Shown: one piece after another, positions 62,570 to 64,000 of the stretch
Numbering within the stretch: position 1 is the stretch's first letter
How the letters are laid out: each line of letters starts with the position of its first letter
From: an uncultured Candidatus Nemicrothrix sp.
GTDB lineage: Bacteria > Actinomycetota > Acidimicrobiia > Acidimicrobiales > MedAcidi-G1
DNA length: 64,000 bases
Direction: 5' to 3'
Assembly: GCA_913055915.1 (NCBI GenBank)
Contig: CAJXKL010000004.1
Span: 1 to 64,000, forward strand
Program-made: the position numbers and the translations under genes
Notes under the pieces: generated by a model
Told to the model about the DNA's origin: nothing
What the model saw: the letters and a program-made list of their open reading frames with translations, nothing else
The model's database searches: none

Positions 62570-63136
62570 ATGCCTTCCGACCGATCCTCTTCGCCGACCG
62601 CCCTGCTACGTGAGGAGCACCAACTCATCCTGTCAGTGGCAGATGCCCTGAGCAGGGTGCTCGCCGTCGACTCGCCCGGTGGGCCACCCGCGGTTGACAC
62701 CGTGGAGAGGTGCACCACCTTCTTTCGACTCTTTGCCGATACCTGTCACCACTCCAAGGAGGAATACCTTCTCTTCCCCGCGCTCGAGGCCTGCGGCATG
62801 CAGCGGGACGCGGGACCGATTGCGGTGATGCTCTACGAACACGAGCAGGGCCGTGCGCTGGTTCGGGCAATGGTGGAACTGCTGGTACAGGTGCGGGCAG
62901 GCATTCGTGAGGCGGAATCGGATCTCAGGACGGCATCCGCCAACTTCGTCAACCTGATCACATCCCATATTGCAAAGGAAGATGGGATCCTCTTCGAGAT
63001 GGCCGACCAGGTGATCGAGGGACCCACCTGCGATGCCCTCTGTGCCGCCTACGCCGAACTCGACGACGAGCGGTATGAGGGTCATTCGAAACAGGACCTT
63101 GTGGATCTCGCCGGTGGGATACTGGAAGCCGGTTAG
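62570..63136 (+). CDS. Hemerythrin-domain (HHE) protein
   Basis: A 188-aa four-helix di-iron protein. Iron-binding His/Glu/Asp sets are visible in REEHQLIL, CHHSKEEYLLFPAL, YEHEQGRALVRAM and SHIAKEDGILFEMAD. It may bind O2, nitric oxide or iron. Divergent from the bzd regulator and sharing its control region, which hints at oxygen handling near an oxygen-sensitive reductase. Confidence 0.87.
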   Translation: MPSDRSSSPTALLREEHQLILSVADALSRVLAVDSPGGPPAVDTVERCTTFFRLFADTCHHSKEEYLLFPALEACGMQRDAGPIAVMLYEHEQGRALVRAMVELLVQVRAGIREAESDLRTASANFVNLITSHIAKEDGILFEMADQVIEGPTCDALCAAYAELDDERYEGHSKQDLVDLAGGILEAG

Positions 63137-63213
63137 GCGACGTATCCTCGATCACAGCAACTTCCCTTGGACCTGGTGCTCTAGCGCCATCTACACGACA
63201 GGAGTTAGCAGCG

Positions 63214-63729
63214 ATGACCGACTTCAACCCCGTCCCGCCTCCCACATCAGGTGCCGAACCGGGGCTCCTTGTCCCCGCCGGGTGGTGGCGCCGCGCAAAG
63301 GCGATGATCGTCGACATCCTCATCTTCATGTTGGCGGCGCTGATCCCGACCGTGATGGTCGTTGTGGGTCTGGTGACTGTGGTCGACGAGGAGACCGATT
63401 ACGACACAGCCTGGGTGGGCTGGATTCTCTTTGCGATCGGTCTGGTTCTCTGGTTGGTCGTAATGGTCTGGGCCGGGTGGAAGTTCGGTTGGCGCCAGGG
63501 CGTCACCGGGGTCACCCCCGGCAAGCGCAGGCTCGGCATCAGGCTCGTTGACGTTGGAACTGGCGAGGCCCCCGGCGGAGCCAGGGGTCTGGGCCGATGG
63601 CTCGTGCCGGGCCTGATCAACAGCGTGGTGAACGTCTTCTCGCTGATCGACTACCTGTGGCCGCTCTGGGACGACGAGAACCAGCGGGTCACCGACAAGA
63701 TGTTCAAGACCCGGGTGGTAGAGGCCTGA
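63214..63729 (+). CDS. RDD family membrane protein
   Basis: A 171-aa integral membrane protein with three or four hydrophobic spans. The Arg/Asp pattern of RDD proteins appears in WRRAKAMIVDILIF and GKRRLGIRLVDVGTGE. AGGAG lies upstream of the ATG. Function unknown; convergent with clpB. Confidence 0.8.
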   Translation: MTDFNPVPPPTSGAEPGLLVPAGWWRRAKAMIVDILIFMLAALIPTVMVVVGLVTVVDEETDYDTAWVGWILFAIGLVLWLVVMVWAGWKFGWRQGVTGVTPGKRRLGIRLVDVGTGEAPGGARGLGRWLVPGLINSVVNVFSLIDYLWPLWDDENQRVTDKMFKTRVVEA

Positions 63730-63754
63730 GCCCTGCCGGTGGTGCCCCGGTTGC

Positions 63755-64000
63755 TCAGTTGAGCACCAGGTCGTCCTCTGACACGCCAACCGAGACCGTG
63801 TCACCCTCGTCGTAGCCGCCGTTGAGCAGGCGCATCGCCAGCGGGTCGGCGACCCGGCGCTGGATGACCCGGCGCAGGGGCCGGGCTCCGAATGCAGGGT
63901 CAAAGCCCTCCTCTGCCAGGAGGTCCCTTGCATCTGCGTCCACAGCCAGGGTGATGCGCTGCTCGGCAAGCCGCTCGGCCAGGATGTCCAACTGTCGGTC
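63755..64000 (-). CDS. clpB: ATP-dependent chaperone ClpB, C-terminal part (window-edge partial)
   Basis: The frame is open to the right edge. The last ~80 residues match the Clp C-terminal (D2-small) domain: ILAERLAEQRITLAVDADAR, GFDPAFGARPLRRVIQRRV and DPLAMRLLNGG. ClpC or a related Clp ATPase is a less likely alternative. Confidence 0.85.
   Translation of the reverse strand, partial: DRQLDILAERLAEQRITLAVDADARDLLAEEGFDPAFGARPLRRVIQRRVADPLAMRLLNGGYDEGDTVSVGVSEDDLVLN

Noticed and set aside
1-64000. CRISPR arrays, rRNA genes or prophage structural genes
   Set aside because: No regularly spaced repeats, rRNA-like stretches or phage proteins were seen in reading the window.

Overview
The window looks like part of a high-GC, probably marine actinobacterial chromosome, perhaps Acidimicrobiia-like. 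The signs are many GTG starts, a short actinobacterial-style ValS, F420/LLM-type oxidoreductases and dense operons with 4-bp stop/start overlaps. No rRNA, tRNA, CRISPR array or recognisable transposase was seen. The taxonomic assignment is inference only; all calls come from reading motifs, and no database search was run.

Region 1 (1-16.4 kb) concerns compatible solutes. A glycine-betaine ABC transporter has a binding protein fused to a LIV-type domain, a CBS-containing ATPase and a permease with an unusually long C-terminal extension. It faces a minus-strand operon: LLM oxidoreductase, alcohol dehydrogenase, enolase-superfamily dehydratase, MttB-type methyltransferase, FAD/GcvT dimethylglycine-dehydrogenase-like protein, a DddP-like M24 protein (DMSP lyase family) and an SDR. 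The likely theme is import and demethylation or cleavage of betaine and DMSP.

Region 2 (16.4-31.9 kb) is mixed metabolism: a tryptophanase/tyrosine phenol-lyase family enzyme overlapping an S9 peptidase, an SDR, a molybdate operon (modABC plus a small HTH-Mop regulator with a palindrome at its own start codon), an amidohydrolase, an enoyl-CoA hydratase, valS, an MFS transporter and an acyl-CoA dehydrogenase.

Region 3 (31.9-35.0 kb) is a small island bounded by a 155-bp direct repeat of the acyl-CoA dehydrogenase 3' end. It holds an SDR remnant, an iodotyrosine-deiodinase-like flavoprotein, a mini beta-carbonic-anhydrase-like protein and a VWA protein, with no visible recombinase.

Region 4 (35.0-62.4 kb) is the most striking part: an apparently near-complete anaerobic benzoyl-CoA pathway. 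The plus strand carries a DUF35 protein, thiolase, PrpF-like isomerase, 4-hydroxybenzoyl-CoA reductase (hcrCAB), and the had, oah (bamA) and dch enzymes of ring hydration and cleavage. The minus strand carries an ATP-dependent class I benzoyl-CoA reductase of the Bzd type (bzdN-O-P-Q), a small unknown protein and a TetR regulator. Divergent from the hcr operon is a 12-gene minus-strand operon with two 2-oxoacid:ferredoxin oxidoreductases, an isopropylmalate-synthase-like enzyme, LeuCD-like isomerase, CoA transferase, enoyl-CoA hydratase, SDR and a second TetR. The ferredoxin-reducing enzymes are plausible electron sources for benzoyl-CoA reductase, and the modABC operon could feed the molybdenum-dependent Hcr. 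Palindromes sharing GACCGGTCGG lie at matching distances before both minus-strand operons, suggesting joint TetR control.

Region 5 (62.5 kb to the end) has a hemerythrin-domain protein, an RDD membrane protein and the 3' end of clpB.
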